From contig CATIQX010000177.1 of assembly GCA_949531795.1 (NCBI GenBank), positions 1 to 23,975 of the forward strand: DNA of 23,975 nucleotides, written 5' to 3'. The position numbers and the translations under genes were made by a program. Each line of letters starts with the position of its first letter. Positions within the stretch are counted from its first letter, which is position 1. Positions 16,271 to 23,975 of the stretch are shown piece by piece. The notes under the pieces were generated by a model that did not search any database, was not told the DNA's origin, and saw only the letters and a program-made list of their open reading frames with translations. The DNA comes from Cryomorphaceae bacterium (GTDB lineage: Bacteria > Bacteroidota > Bacteroidia > Flavobacteriales > BACL11).

Positions 16271-17110
16271 TTATAATAATATTTGCCAAGCATCTTCTGA
16301 TTTATCTTGGTTTAATAATTCTTTTGCTAAGATATGTTTTTCTTCTGTATTTTTTTTATCTGTAAGATTAAACTCTTTTTTTACAGGAATATTCTCTGCT
16401 GATGCTAAAATTGCAAGATCGTTTCCAGTTAAAATTTTAGAATTTCTAATTTCTTCTGGTAGCTTATCAATTCCCATACCCATTCTTGAAATTGGTTTTG
16501 CAATTTCATAAAGCGAATCTTTGGTCGTTTTACCGTACCAATTGGATCCTAATCTGCTAACAATATTTAGTTTGAATGGATTAATAGCATTGTTCTCGTC
16601 TAAAATAGATTCATCAATATGCATTTTTAAAACTTCACAAAGCACTAAACTACCTGCACCTCCTTCTTTACCTAAGGCAATTACTTCATTTACTTTACAT
16701 TCAAAGTTTATTGGCGATTCTTTTATTCTTGAAGGTCTTATTAAGTCTGATTTTATTGCTGTAAATCCTGCTTTTTCAAACTCGTTTGTTTCTTTGTCAA
16801 AATCGCAAGAAGCCAAAGAAACTTGCTGAGCAATTTCTTCTGTTACTAATGAAATAACACATTCCTTTACTTGTTGTACATTTTCCAAAGTATGTTTTGA
16901 AGTGTTATTTCTCACTCTCCTTACAGGAGAAAAAACCAAGATGGGTGGGTTTATGGAAAATACATTAAAGAAGGAAAAAGGACTTAAATTTTTATTTCCC
17001 TCTGAATCAATAGTACTTACAAATGCAATAGGTCTTGGAGTTACTGCAGCAGATAGATATTGATATAAACCTGCTGTTTCTCCTGATTGTATATCTATTG
17101 TCTTAATCAT
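16271..17110 (-). CDS. Flavin-reductase-like FMN-binding protein in the tyrosine catabolic locus
   Basis: A 279-residue protein of the flavin reductase-like superfamily. The FMN-binding barrel signature TPRPIAFVSTID, then NLSPFSFFNVFS and PPILVFSP, is at about 24-62. CEVLKMHID and RLGSNWYGK mark the end of the domain near 195. A tail of about 80 mostly helical, charged residues follows (ILTGNDLAILASAENIPVKK and beyond). The start codon overlaps the stop of the fumarylacetoacetase gene (ATGA), so the two are translated together. Members of this family reduce flavins or bind FMN for unknown reactions. A role in the tyrosine pathway is inferred only from position; no step clearly requires it. 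Confidence 0.85.
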   Translation of the reverse strand: MIKTIDIQSGETAGLYQYLSAAVTPRPIAFVSTIDSEGNKNLSPFSFFNVFSINPPILVFSPVRRVRNNTSKHTLENVQQVKECVISLVTEEIAQQVSLASCDFDKETNEFEKAGFTAIKSDLIRPSRIKESPINFECKVNEVIALGKEGGAGSLVLCEVLKMHIDESILDENNAINPFKLNIVSRLGSNWYGKTTKDSLYEIAKPISRMGMGIDKLPEEIRNSKILTGNDLAILASAENIPVKKEFNLTDKKNTEEKHILAKELLNQDKSEDAWQILL

Positions 17111-18084
17111 TTTTTTAATTTTAATAAGGAGTGTTTACTATTTGACTTTATAATTTTATTGGTTATTTTACCTAACCCTTCAATCTGCATTTCAATCTCA
17201 TCATTTTCTTTTATCCACCTTTCTTTATAATCATTATTTTTTCTCTTTTCAGTTCCATTTAATTCTAATAAGCAACCTGTGCCGACTGTCCCTGAACCTA
17301 TTATGTCACCTGGAAAAAGTTCTGCTCCATAAGATGCCCTCTCAATAATCTCAGCAAATGTCCAATTCATATCTTTTGCGTTACCTTTAGATAATAATTC
17401 TCCGTTTACATAGCAGCTCATTTGCAAATCGTATTTTTTACCAAAAGGAGTGTTGATGCTTTTACTTTCTAACTCGTTGGGAGTAACTAAATAAGGGCCA
17501 ATAACATTCGCAAAATCTTTTCCTTTTGCAGGACCTAGGTTTAGCCTCATTTCTTCCATTTGTAGTCTTCTTGCACTTAGATCATTTAAAATGCAAAAGC
17601 CTGCAATGTGATTATCAGCATCTTTAGATAGGATATTTTCTCCACCTTTTCCAATCACAATAGCAAATTCTAGCTCGTAATCTAGTCTTTGAAAATGATC
17701 AGGCATAAGCTCTATGTCCTGTCTATCTGCAAACATTGCGTTATGATTAGAAAAATAAAATACTGGAAACTCATCAAACTCTGGAATCATCTCTGCACCT
17801 CTATTTTTTCTAGAGGTTGCTACATGTTGCTTAAAAGCGTATGCATCTCTAAATGAATTAGGCTTTGGAATGACAGGCAATACAGTAATATCTTCAATAT
17901 CGTGTTTTAAACAATTGTTATTGCTAATAAAGTTGGCGACTTTATCCTGAAAATCTTCATATTGAATTAGATCTACTAATGTGATATCTCCAAAACAATT
18001 ATTGAGGTTATAAACTAACTGATTTTGCAATACTCCAATTTGTGGAGTATCCAATTTTTTTATTTTATAAGTTAGGAGTTTCAT
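17107..18084 (-). CDS. Fumarylacetoacetase family protein
   Basis: A hydrolase that cleaves fumarylacetoacetate to fumarate and acetoacetate, the last step of tyrosine degradation. The 325-residue protein has the expected metal ligands D80, E137, E139 (DYELEFA) and D168 (LNDLSAR), and the catalytic His at H87. The seven-residue D80-H87 spacing is that of the mammalian enzyme (D126-H133). Relatives in the superfamily hydrolyse other acylpyruvates, but a homogentisate dioxygenase gene next door makes this substrate very likely. It is the first gene of the leftward arm and is coupled to the flavin-reductase-like gene. The ATG lies 7 bases from an exact -7 promoter element. Confidence 0.9.
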   Translation of the reverse strand: MKLLTYKIKKLDTPQIGVLQNQLVYNLNNCFGDITLVDLIQYEDFQDKVANFISNNNCLKHDIEDITVLPVIPKPNSFRDAYAFKQHVATSRKNRGAEMIPEFDEFPVFYFSNHNAMFADRQDIELMPDHFQRLDYELEFAIVIGKGGENILSKDADNHIAGFCILNDLSARRLQMEEMRLNLGPAKGKDFANVIGPYLVTPNELESKSINTPFGKKYDLQMSCYVNGELLSKGNAKDMNWTFAEIIERASYGAELFPGDIIGSGTVGTGCLLELNGTEKRKNNDYKERWIKENDEIEMQIEGLGKITNKIIKSNSKHSLLKLKK

Positions 18085-18091
18085 CTTGGGG

Positions 18092-18099
18092 CAAAATTA
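18092..18099 (-). promoter_or_regulatory. -7 promoter element of the fumarylacetoacetase operon
   Basis: TAATTTTG on the minus strand matches TAnnTTTG. It ends 7 bases before the ATG at 18084. With the rightward element at 18153-18160 it defines a compact divergent control region of about 90 bases. I see no clear operator palindrome between them. Confidence 0.45.
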
Positions 18100-18152
18100 T
18101 CATTTTTATTTTAGGGATGATATAATTCATGCCTCGTTTATGTTTTTAGTCC

Positions 18153-18160
18153 TATATTTG
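18153..18160 (+). promoter_or_regulatory. -7 promoter element of the homogentisate dioxygenase operon
   Basis: TATATTTG is an exact TAnnTTTG match, 15 bases upstream of the ATG at 18176. It also supports that start codon, because an in-frame ATG at 18086 would lie upstream of the promoter. No convincing -33 element is seen. Confidence 0.5.
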
Positions 18161-18175
18161 CATAAAAATAACAGT

Positions 18176-19333
18176 ATGCCAAGATATCATAAACTAGGAA
18201 AAATGCCTCATAAAAGGCATACTACATTTAGAAAGGAGGATGGCAATATCCATTATGAAGAATTATTTGGAACTATCGGTTTTGAAGGGATGTCTTCTCT
18301 TTTATATCATTTACATAGACCGACTCAGGTTAAGGATATTAAAAAAGCTTATTCAGTAGCTCCAGAAATTGCAATAGATAAAAACCTACAATCCTACATG
18401 TTAAATGGATTTGAAGCTCCTAGAGTTGCAGATCATTTAGAAAGTAGAATTTCTATTATGTTAAATAATGATTTGAATATTTTACTTTCTGCTCCAACTA
18501 ATTTGGAAGAAGAGTATTTTTATAAAAATACAGATGGGGATGAAGTAGTTTTTGTTCACAAAGGAACAGGTACACTTAGGACTTTTGTAGGTAATATAAA
18601 ATTTAAGGAGGGAGATTATTTAGTGATTCCAAGAGGAATTATTTATACTATGAAGTTCGACTCTCCAAATAACAGATTATTTATTGTAGAGTCTTATACC
18701 CCAGTTTACACTCCGAAAAGATACCGTAATCATTTTGGTCAACTACTTGAAAACTCTCCTTACTGTGAGCGTGATCTAAGAGTGCCAGAAGATTTGGAAA
18801 CGCATGACGAAAAAGGAGATTTTATCATCAAGATAAAAAAGGAACAAATGATTCATGAGTACACTTACGCATCACATCCTTTTGATGTGGCTGGCTGGGA
18901 CGGATTTAATTTTCCATATGCATTTTCAATTCATGATTTTGAACCTATTACTGGAAGAGTACATCAGCCACCACCAGTGCACCAAACTTTCGAAACTTCT
19001 AGATTTGTAATTTGTTCATTTGTACCTAGAATGTATGATTATCATCCAGAATCTATTCCTGCACCTTATAACCACTCAAACATTGATTCAGATGAGGTTC
19101 TTTATTATGTAGATGGGGATTTTATGAGTAGAAATCATGTGGATCAAGGATCAATATCTTTGCATCCTGCAGGAATTCCTCATGGCCCACATCCAGGAGC
19201 AGCAGAAAAAAGTATAGGTCAAACAAAAACAGATGAATTAGCTGTAATGGTTGACACATTTGCTCCACTAAAATTAACAAAAGCTGCCGTTGAACTTTCT
19301 GATGGCAAGTACCATAAATCATGGTTAGATTAA
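18176..19333 (+). CDS. hmgA: Homogentisate 1,2-dioxygenase
   Basis: A cupin-type non-haem iron enzyme that opens the homogentisate ring with oxygen to give maleylacetoacetate. The 385-residue protein is shorter than the human and Pseudomonas enzymes (about 430-445). The C-terminal catalytic region carries candidate iron ligands H300, E307 and H336, matching human H335, E341 and H371. H330 and H336 lie in SLHPAGIPHGPHPG, the equivalent of the human SLH...PHGP motif. The His-Glu spacing is one residue longer than in the human enzyme, but E307 fits the cupin pattern E-x6-G (G314). The start at 18176, MPRYHKLGKMPHKRHTTFRK, suits the family and the promoter. The next gene follows after 13 bases. 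Confidence 0.92.
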   Translation: MPRYHKLGKMPHKRHTTFRKEDGNIHYEELFGTIGFEGMSSLLYHLHRPTQVKDIKKAYSVAPEIAIDKNLQSYMLNGFEAPRVADHLESRISIMLNNDLNILLSAPTNLEEEYFYKNTDGDEVVFVHKGTGTLRTFVGNIKFKEGDYLVIPRGIIYTMKFDSPNNRLFIVESYTPVYTPKRYRNHFGQLLENSPYCERDLRVPEDLETHDEKGDFIIKIKKEQMIHEYTYASHPFDVAGWDGFNFPYAFSIHDFEPITGRVHQPPPVHQTFETSRFVICSFVPRMYDYHPESIPAPYNHSNIDSDEVLYYVDGDFMSRNHVDQGSISLHPAGIPHGPHPGAAEKSIGQTKTDELAVMVDTFAPLKLTKAAVELSDGKYHKSWLD

Positions 19334-19346
19334 ATAGATAATTAGA

Positions 19347-20504
<1,158 letters not shown>

Positions 20505-20518
20505 ATTAAATATAAACT

Positions 20519-20971
20519 ATGAAAAATTTAAAAGTAGGAGATAGCGCACCGGCAATCAATTCTGTAGATCAGAACGGAGATGTAATTACACTAGAACAGT
20601 TTAAAGGAAATAAAGTAGTACTTTATTTTTACCCAAAAGATATGACTCCAGGCTGTACGGCTCAATCCTGTAATTTAAGAGATAATTACAAATTGCTTTT
20701 AGACAAAGGATATGTAGTTTTAGGTTGCTCCGCTGATAGCCCAGATAAACATGTTAAATTTATACAGAAATATGAATTACCATTTCCACTTATTTCTGAC
20801 GAAAGTAAAGAGGTTTTAAATGCATATGGAGTATGGGGTCCTAAGAAATTTATGGGCAAAGAATTTGATGGAATAAGTAGAACTACTTTTGTTATTGATG
20901 AAAATGGAATAATAGAAGATGTTATTGAAAAAGTTAAAACTAAAGATCACACAACTCAAATTTTAAAATAA
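20519..20971 (+). CDS. bcp: Thioredoxin-dependent peroxiredoxin, Bcp/PrxQ type
   Basis: A 150-residue thiol peroxidase that reduces hydrogen peroxide and organic hydroperoxides in the cytosol. The peroxidatic Cys46 is in MTPGCTAQSC and the resolving Cys51 follows after four residues, the PrxQ arrangement. The active-site context YFYPKDMTPGC and the later RTTFVIDENG strand are standard. It is the third gene of the operon with hmgA and hppD, 14 bases after hppD, so it is probably expressed with the oxygen-using ring-cleavage enzymes. It converges on a lipoprotein gene 31 bases away, with no obvious terminator between them. Confidence 0.95.
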   Translation: MKNLKVGDSAPAINSVDQNGDVITLEQFKGNKVVLYFYPKDMTPGCTAQSCNLRDNYKLLLDKGYVVLGCSADSPDKHVKFIQKYELPFPLISDESKEVLNAYGVWGPKKFMGKEFDGISRTTFVIDENGIIEDVIEKVKTKDHTTQILK

Positions 20972-21002
20972 CATTTAAGAAAACTAATAACAATTATTTA
21001 AA

Positions 21003-21563
21003 TCAATTTCCTTGAAAATTAATTGCACCTAAATTGTTGTAAAATTCAACAGTACAATTTATAGTTAATAAGATAGTGTCCTGTTGAGTGTTATTAGCTT
21101 GGTTCTTGACAATACTCCCACTTCCTTCGTAAACTATATTAGTATTAACAGTATTATTATGTTGGTTTACTATTGTTCCGAAAATAGATTGTTTGGTAAT
21201 GATAAAATTTCCTGATTCTTGATCTGAGAAAACGATGATTAAATCATTGCCATTAAGTGTTAATATTCTTTTATTTGAAATACCACCATCACTTATCAAG
21301 ACATTAATATTACTATTAATTAATGTGCCATCTTCATAAGTTATGTTGTGATAACCATTATAGGTTCTATTATATTTATCTAAAATTGATATGCACTCCA
21401 TAGTAAATGTAACATCCCATGTGCCATTACCATTTGTAATGGGCAAGCATTCTTCCCAGTTATTGCATTCTTCACAATTTTCTTGACTTTCAGAACATGA
21501 AGTTATAAATATTGATAAACTTATTATGAAAATTAATTTTTTTGTTATTATTAGTTTGTACAT
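21003..21563 (-). CDS. Predicted lipoprotein, no recognised family
   Basis: A 186-residue protein with signal peptide 1-22 and lipobox FITSC, so Cys23 is probably lipidated. A short Cys- and acid-rich segment follows (C30, C33 and C39 within NCEECNNWEEC). The remainder alternates polar and hydrophobic residues and is rich in Asn, Thr and Gly, suggesting a beta-sandwich or barrel-like lipocalin form (GTWDVTFTMEC resembles the first strand of small beta-barrel lipoproteins). No enzymatic motif is seen. It stands alone, downstream of a hairpin that separates it from radA, with TTTATTTG, a near match to the -7 element, just upstream. Function unknown. Confidence 0.7.
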   Translation of the reverse strand: MYKLIITKKLIFIISLSIFITSCSESQENCEECNNWEECLPITNGNGTWDVTFTMECISILDKYNRTYNGYHNITYEDGTLINSNINVLISDGGISNKRILTLNGNDLIIVFSDQESGNFIITKQSIFGTIVNQHNNTVNTNIVYEGSGSIVKNQANNTQQDTILLTINCTVEFYNNLGAINFQGN

Positions 21564-21592
21564 AAGACAAATAAAAGCAAATAAAAAGCAAG

Positions 21593-21611
21593 TATTATGC
21601 TAGGCATAATA
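21593..21611 (-). terminator. Probable intrinsic terminator after radA
   Basis: A perfect 8-base stem, TATTATGC and its complement GCATAATA, encloses a 3-base loop. It lies 48 bases downstream of the radA stop and is followed on the minus strand by a T-rich stretch (ACTTGCTTTTTATTTG). The stem is AT-rich, so termination may be weak. It could also be an operator for the lipoprotein gene. Confidence 0.45.
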
Positions 21612-21658
21612 AAATAAAAAGGCTTTAATATATTAGTGTTAAAGGCAATTCTTATTTC

Positions 21659-23017
21659 TTAAAAGAGTTTTCTAAAAACTTCTTCAATCTTTCCGCATTG
21701 AATAATTTCAATGTTAAAGTTTTCAGCATTAAACTTATTGTATTTAGAGATAATAATTTGTTTATAGCCAAGCTTTTCAGCCTCTGCAATACGATTTTCA
21801 ATTCTATTTACAGCTCGAATCTCGCCTGATAATCCTATTTCACCCGCAAAGCAAGTAAGCATATCTAGGGCAATATCTTGATCAGAAGAAAGTATAGAGC
21901 AGACTACAGCTAAATCAATTGCAGTATCATCAATTTTTATTCCACCAGTAATATTTAAGAAAACATCTTTTGCTCCAAGCATAAATCCACATCTTTTTTC
22001 CAAAACAGCTAAAAGCATATTCATCCTTTTAGTGTCAAATCCTGTGCCTGATCTTTGCGGATTACCATATACAGCTGAGCTAACAAGAGATTGTATCTCA
22101 ACTAAAATTGGACGAGCACCCTCAATAGTAGCTGCAATCCCCACACCACTTGTCGCCTCATCTCTCTCGGAAATAAGTATTTCTGATGGATTATTTACTT
22201 CTCTTAATCCATTTTGGTTCATTTCATATACTCCTAATTCAGAAGCTGAACCAAATCTGTTTTTGATAGTTCTTAAAATTCGGTATACATGATTTCTATC
22301 TCCCTCAAATTGCAAGACAGTATCAACCATGTGTTCCAATATTTTTGGCCCTGCTATTGCTCCATCCTTATTAATATGACCTATTAAGAAAACGGCTGTT
22401 CCAGTTTCTTTGGCATATTTTATAAGTTCTGCTGTACATTCTCTTATTTGAGAAACACTTCCAGGCGAAGAGTCAATGTGAGCTGTATGTAAGGTTTGTA
22501 TAGAATCAATTACTAATATGTCAGGTTCTAATTGTTCAATTTGTTTAAAGATGTTTTGAGTAGATGTCTCTGTAAGAATATAGCAATGTTCTGAATTTTT
22601 GTTTATGCGTTCTGCACGCATTTTAATTTGCTTTTGACTTTCTTCACCTGAAACATAAAGTATTCTTTTACTTTTTGAACTCAGTGCGAACTGTAATAAT
22701 AAAGTTGATTTCCCTATTCCAGGATCTCCACCTAAAAGAACGAGGGAACCTGGCACAATTCCGCCGCCTAGTACTCTGTTAAGTTCTTTATCATTAGTGA
22801 CTATTCGTTTTTCATTGCTGTAGTCAATTTCACTAACTAAATTAGGTGTATTGACTTTATTACTTTTATAACCTCCTTTTGTTTCACTTTCCTTAACAAG
22901 TAATTCTTCAACAAAAGTATTCCATTCATTACACTGTGGGCATTTCCCTAGCCATTTTGGTGATTGTGTACCGCAACTTTGGCAAAAAAAAGCAGATTGA
23001 ATTTTCTTTTTTGCCAT
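21659..23017 (-). CDS. radA: DNA repair protein RadA (Sms)
   Basis: A RecA-like helicase of 452 residues that drives branch migration and processing of recombination intermediates. The N-terminal zinc finger uses C12, C15, C26 and C29 (CQSCG...KCPQC). The ATPase has Walker A GGDPGIGKST at about 95-104 and the RadA-specific motif KNRFG at about 252-256. The C-terminal Lon-protease-like domain includes GEIGLSGEIRAVNRIENRIAEAEKLG. All hallmark motifs are present. The start codon overlaps the stop of rfaE2 (TAATG), so both are in one transcript with the upstream membrane protein. Confidence 0.97.
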   Translation of the reverse strand: MAKKKIQSAFFCQSCGTQSPKWLGKCPQCNEWNTFVEELLVKESETKGGYKSNKVNTPNLVSEIDYSNEKRIVTNDKELNRVLGGGIVPGSLVLLGGDPGIGKSTLLLQFALSSKSKRILYVSGEESQKQIKMRAERINKNSEHCYILTETSTQNIFKQIEQLEPDILVIDSIQTLHTAHIDSSPGSVSQIRECTAELIKYAKETGTAVFLIGHINKDGAIAGPKILEHMVDTVLQFEGDRNHVYRILRTIKNRFGSASELGVYEMNQNGLREVNNPSEILISERDEATSGVGIAATIEGARPILVEIQSLVSSAVYGNPQRSGTGFDTKRMNMLLAVLEKRCGFMLGAKDVFLNITGGIKIDDTAIDLAVVCSILSSDQDIALDMLTCFAGEIGLSGEIRAVNRIENRIAEAEKLGYKQIIISKYNKFNAENFNIEIIQCGKIEEVFRKLF

Positions 23018-23508
23018 TATAAGTTTTTGATTTTTTCAATGATATTAGTACTTGAAAATCCATTTAAAAAAGAAACAAGTTTCACCTTCCCACCATTTTG
23101 CTGAACAATTTCGTGTCCTACAATAGTTTCAATTTCATAATCACCCCCTTTTGCTAAAACATTAGGAAGTAAAGTGCTAATAATTTTTAAAGGTGTGTCT
23201 TCGGAAAACAAAACAATTGCATCAACAAAGCTGAGTGCTGATAATAAAATAGCTCTAGATTCCTCATCAACAATTGGACGATCTTTACCTTTTAATTTTT
23301 GTATTGATAGGTCAGAGTTTAGTCCAACGATTAATTTATCACCTAGGTCGGCAGTACTTGCCAGTAATTCTATGTGTCCTCTATGAATAATGTCGAAACA
23401 TCCATTGGTAAACACTATCTTATTACCATTCTTTTTCCACTGTTCTACTTTTGTAGTTAAGATATCAAGATTGTATATTTTACTATTTAAGTTTTTATGA
23501 TGTGACAT
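23017..23508 (-). CDS. rfaE2: Stand-alone heptose-1-phosphate adenylyltransferase (RfaE2/HldE C-terminal type)
   Basis: A 163-residue nucleotidyltransferase expected to make ADP-heptose from heptose 1-phosphate for lipopolysaccharide. The cytidylyltransferase-type signature is complete: FTNGCFDIIHRGH with H42 and H45 forming the HxGH-type motif, GLNSD, KGKDRPIVDEESRAILLSAL and the late SSTNII. E. coli HldE joins this domain to a kinase; here it is a separate gene. I chose the ATG at 23508 (MSHHKNLNSK) over one at 23547 because the latter would overlap the upstream gene by 53 bases. The stop is shared with the radA start codon. Confidence 0.87.
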   Translation of the reverse strand: MSHHKNLNSKIYNLDILTTKVEQWKKNGNKIVFTNGCFDIIHRGHIELLASTADLGDKLIVGLNSDLSIQKLKGKDRPIVDEESRAILLSALSFVDAIVLFSEDTPLKIISTLLPNVLAKGGDYEIETIVGHEIVQQNGGKVKLVSFLNGFSSTNIIEKIKNL

Positions 23509-23975
23509 TGCCTCTTTTTTTCGATAAAAATAAAATGAGTAATCCAATGGATCCCATAATAATAGCTACTAAAGTTTGTGCTATATGCACTATAGTTGGA
23601 AATAGTAGAGCAGGGTTTGATGGATCTCCACCTTCTCCTAAAAATACTGTACCAACGCCAAGTACTGATAAGCCAATCATCATAATTGCGTGATAAGAAC
23701 CCACGCCTCCTGGTGTTGGAATTACCATGCCAATTCCACCTAAAACTAACAAGAATAGTCCGTCACTTGCAGATAAATGGTTTGTCTCCTGCATACTGAA
23801 AAAACAAACATATGTCATTAAAAAATACATAATCCATATACTAAAAGAATGAAACCAAAAGGCTGATTTTCTTTTCATATTCTTAATGCTTTTAAATCCT
23901 TCTTTTAATCCTTCAATGAAGACTAATATCTTTTCATAGAATTTAGAGTTTTTTAGAAATCGTTTAAATAAAACA
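23495..23975 (-). CDS. Flippase-like membrane protein (UPF0104/YbhN, LPG-synthase TM domain), C-terminal part
   Basis: The frame is open from the right edge to a stop at 23495-23497 and gives about 159 residues; the N-terminus is outside the window. It begins in a cytoplasmic, Lys-rich segment (KILVFIEGLKEGFKSIKN) and enters several membrane helices. It contains the family hallmark VIPTPGGVGSYHAIM, typical of the lysylphosphatidylglycerol synthase transmembrane domain and related UPF0104/AglD-like proteins, which are thought to flip or handle lipids. A Met at 23878 is internal and not the likely start. It overlaps rfaE2 by 14 bases. Confidence 0.85.
   Translation of the reverse strand, partial: VLFKRFLKNSKFYEKILVFIEGLKEGFKSIKNMKRKSAFWFHSFSIWIMYFLMTYVCFFSMQETNHLSASDGLFLLVLGGIGMVIPTPGGVGSYHAIMMIGLSVLGVGTVFLGEGGDPSNPALLFPTIVHIAQTLVAIIMGSIGLLILFLSKKRGNVTS

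Noticed and set aside
18086..18175. Start of homogentisate dioxygenase at an ATG at 18086
   Set aside because: The extension lies across the divergent promoter region, including the -7 element at 18153-18160, and does not resemble the family. The MPRYHKLGK start at 18176 does.
19070..19093. Loss of the iron-binding Glu in homogentisate dioxygenase (Asp306 at the ungapped position of human E341)
   Set aside because: The following residue E307 fits the cupin E-x6-G pattern with G314, so a one-residue insertion explains the shift and the ligand is kept.
23509..23547. Start of rfaE2 at 23547
   Set aside because: It would overlap the upstream membrane protein gene by 53 bases. The ATG at 23508 is enough for the full domain.

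Overview
The window is AT-rich, densely packed and looks like the chromosome of a Bacteroidota bacterium, most likely of the Flavobacteriales. The evidence is the gene set (an ExbB-x-ExbD-ExbD Ton operon, tandem secreted amidohydrolases, lipoproteins with the GC-D...DDGSC repeat, an RbfA-LolE pair), the absence of clear Shine-Dalgarno sequences, and several exact matches to the Bacteroidota -7 promoter element TAnnTTTG directly upstream of genes. I saw no insertion sequence, prophage, CRISPR array, tRNA or rRNA. No stretch over 300 bases lacks a gene.

Layout. 1-1510: the start of a probable lysophospholipid acyltransferase (minus, cut by the edge), then trpS and a YhbP-like flavin-binding-fold protein (plus). 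1516-6449 (minus): a repeat-bearing lipoprotein and two secreted amidohydrolase-family proteins whose genes overlap. 6533-8107 (plus): a small membrane protein and the GTPase HflX. 8104-9924 (minus): an MsbA-type ABC exporter. 9963-11522 (plus): rbfA and a LolC/E-type permease. 11512-12504 (minus): dusB. 12526-13398 (plus): a CPBP membrane protease ending in a bidirectional terminator. 13433-15595 (minus): the Ton motor operon exbB, a 109-residue membrane protein, and two exbD genes.

15650-20971 is a divergent tyrosine/homogentisate degradation locus. Leftward run fumarylacetoacetase, a flavin-reductase-like protein and superoxide dismutase. Rightward run homogentisate 1,2-dioxygenase, 4-hydroxyphenylpyruvate dioxygenase and a Bcp-type peroxiredoxin. 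Together they convert 4-hydroxyphenylpyruvate to fumarate and acetoacetate, except that no maleylacetoacetate isomerase is present. An antioxidant enzyme sits at the distal end of each arm.

21003-23975 (minus): an orphan lipoprotein, radA, a stand-alone heptose-1-phosphate adenylyltransferase (rfaE2), and the C-terminal part of a flippase-like membrane protein cut by the right edge.

Most of this is core housekeeping DNA, and I do not see a clear new defence, mobile or biosynthetic system. The points worth a second look are the composition of the tyrosine locus, the amidohydrolase modules that lack metal ligands, the accessory protein of the Ton operon, and promoter elements placed so close to start codons that some transcripts may be almost leaderless.
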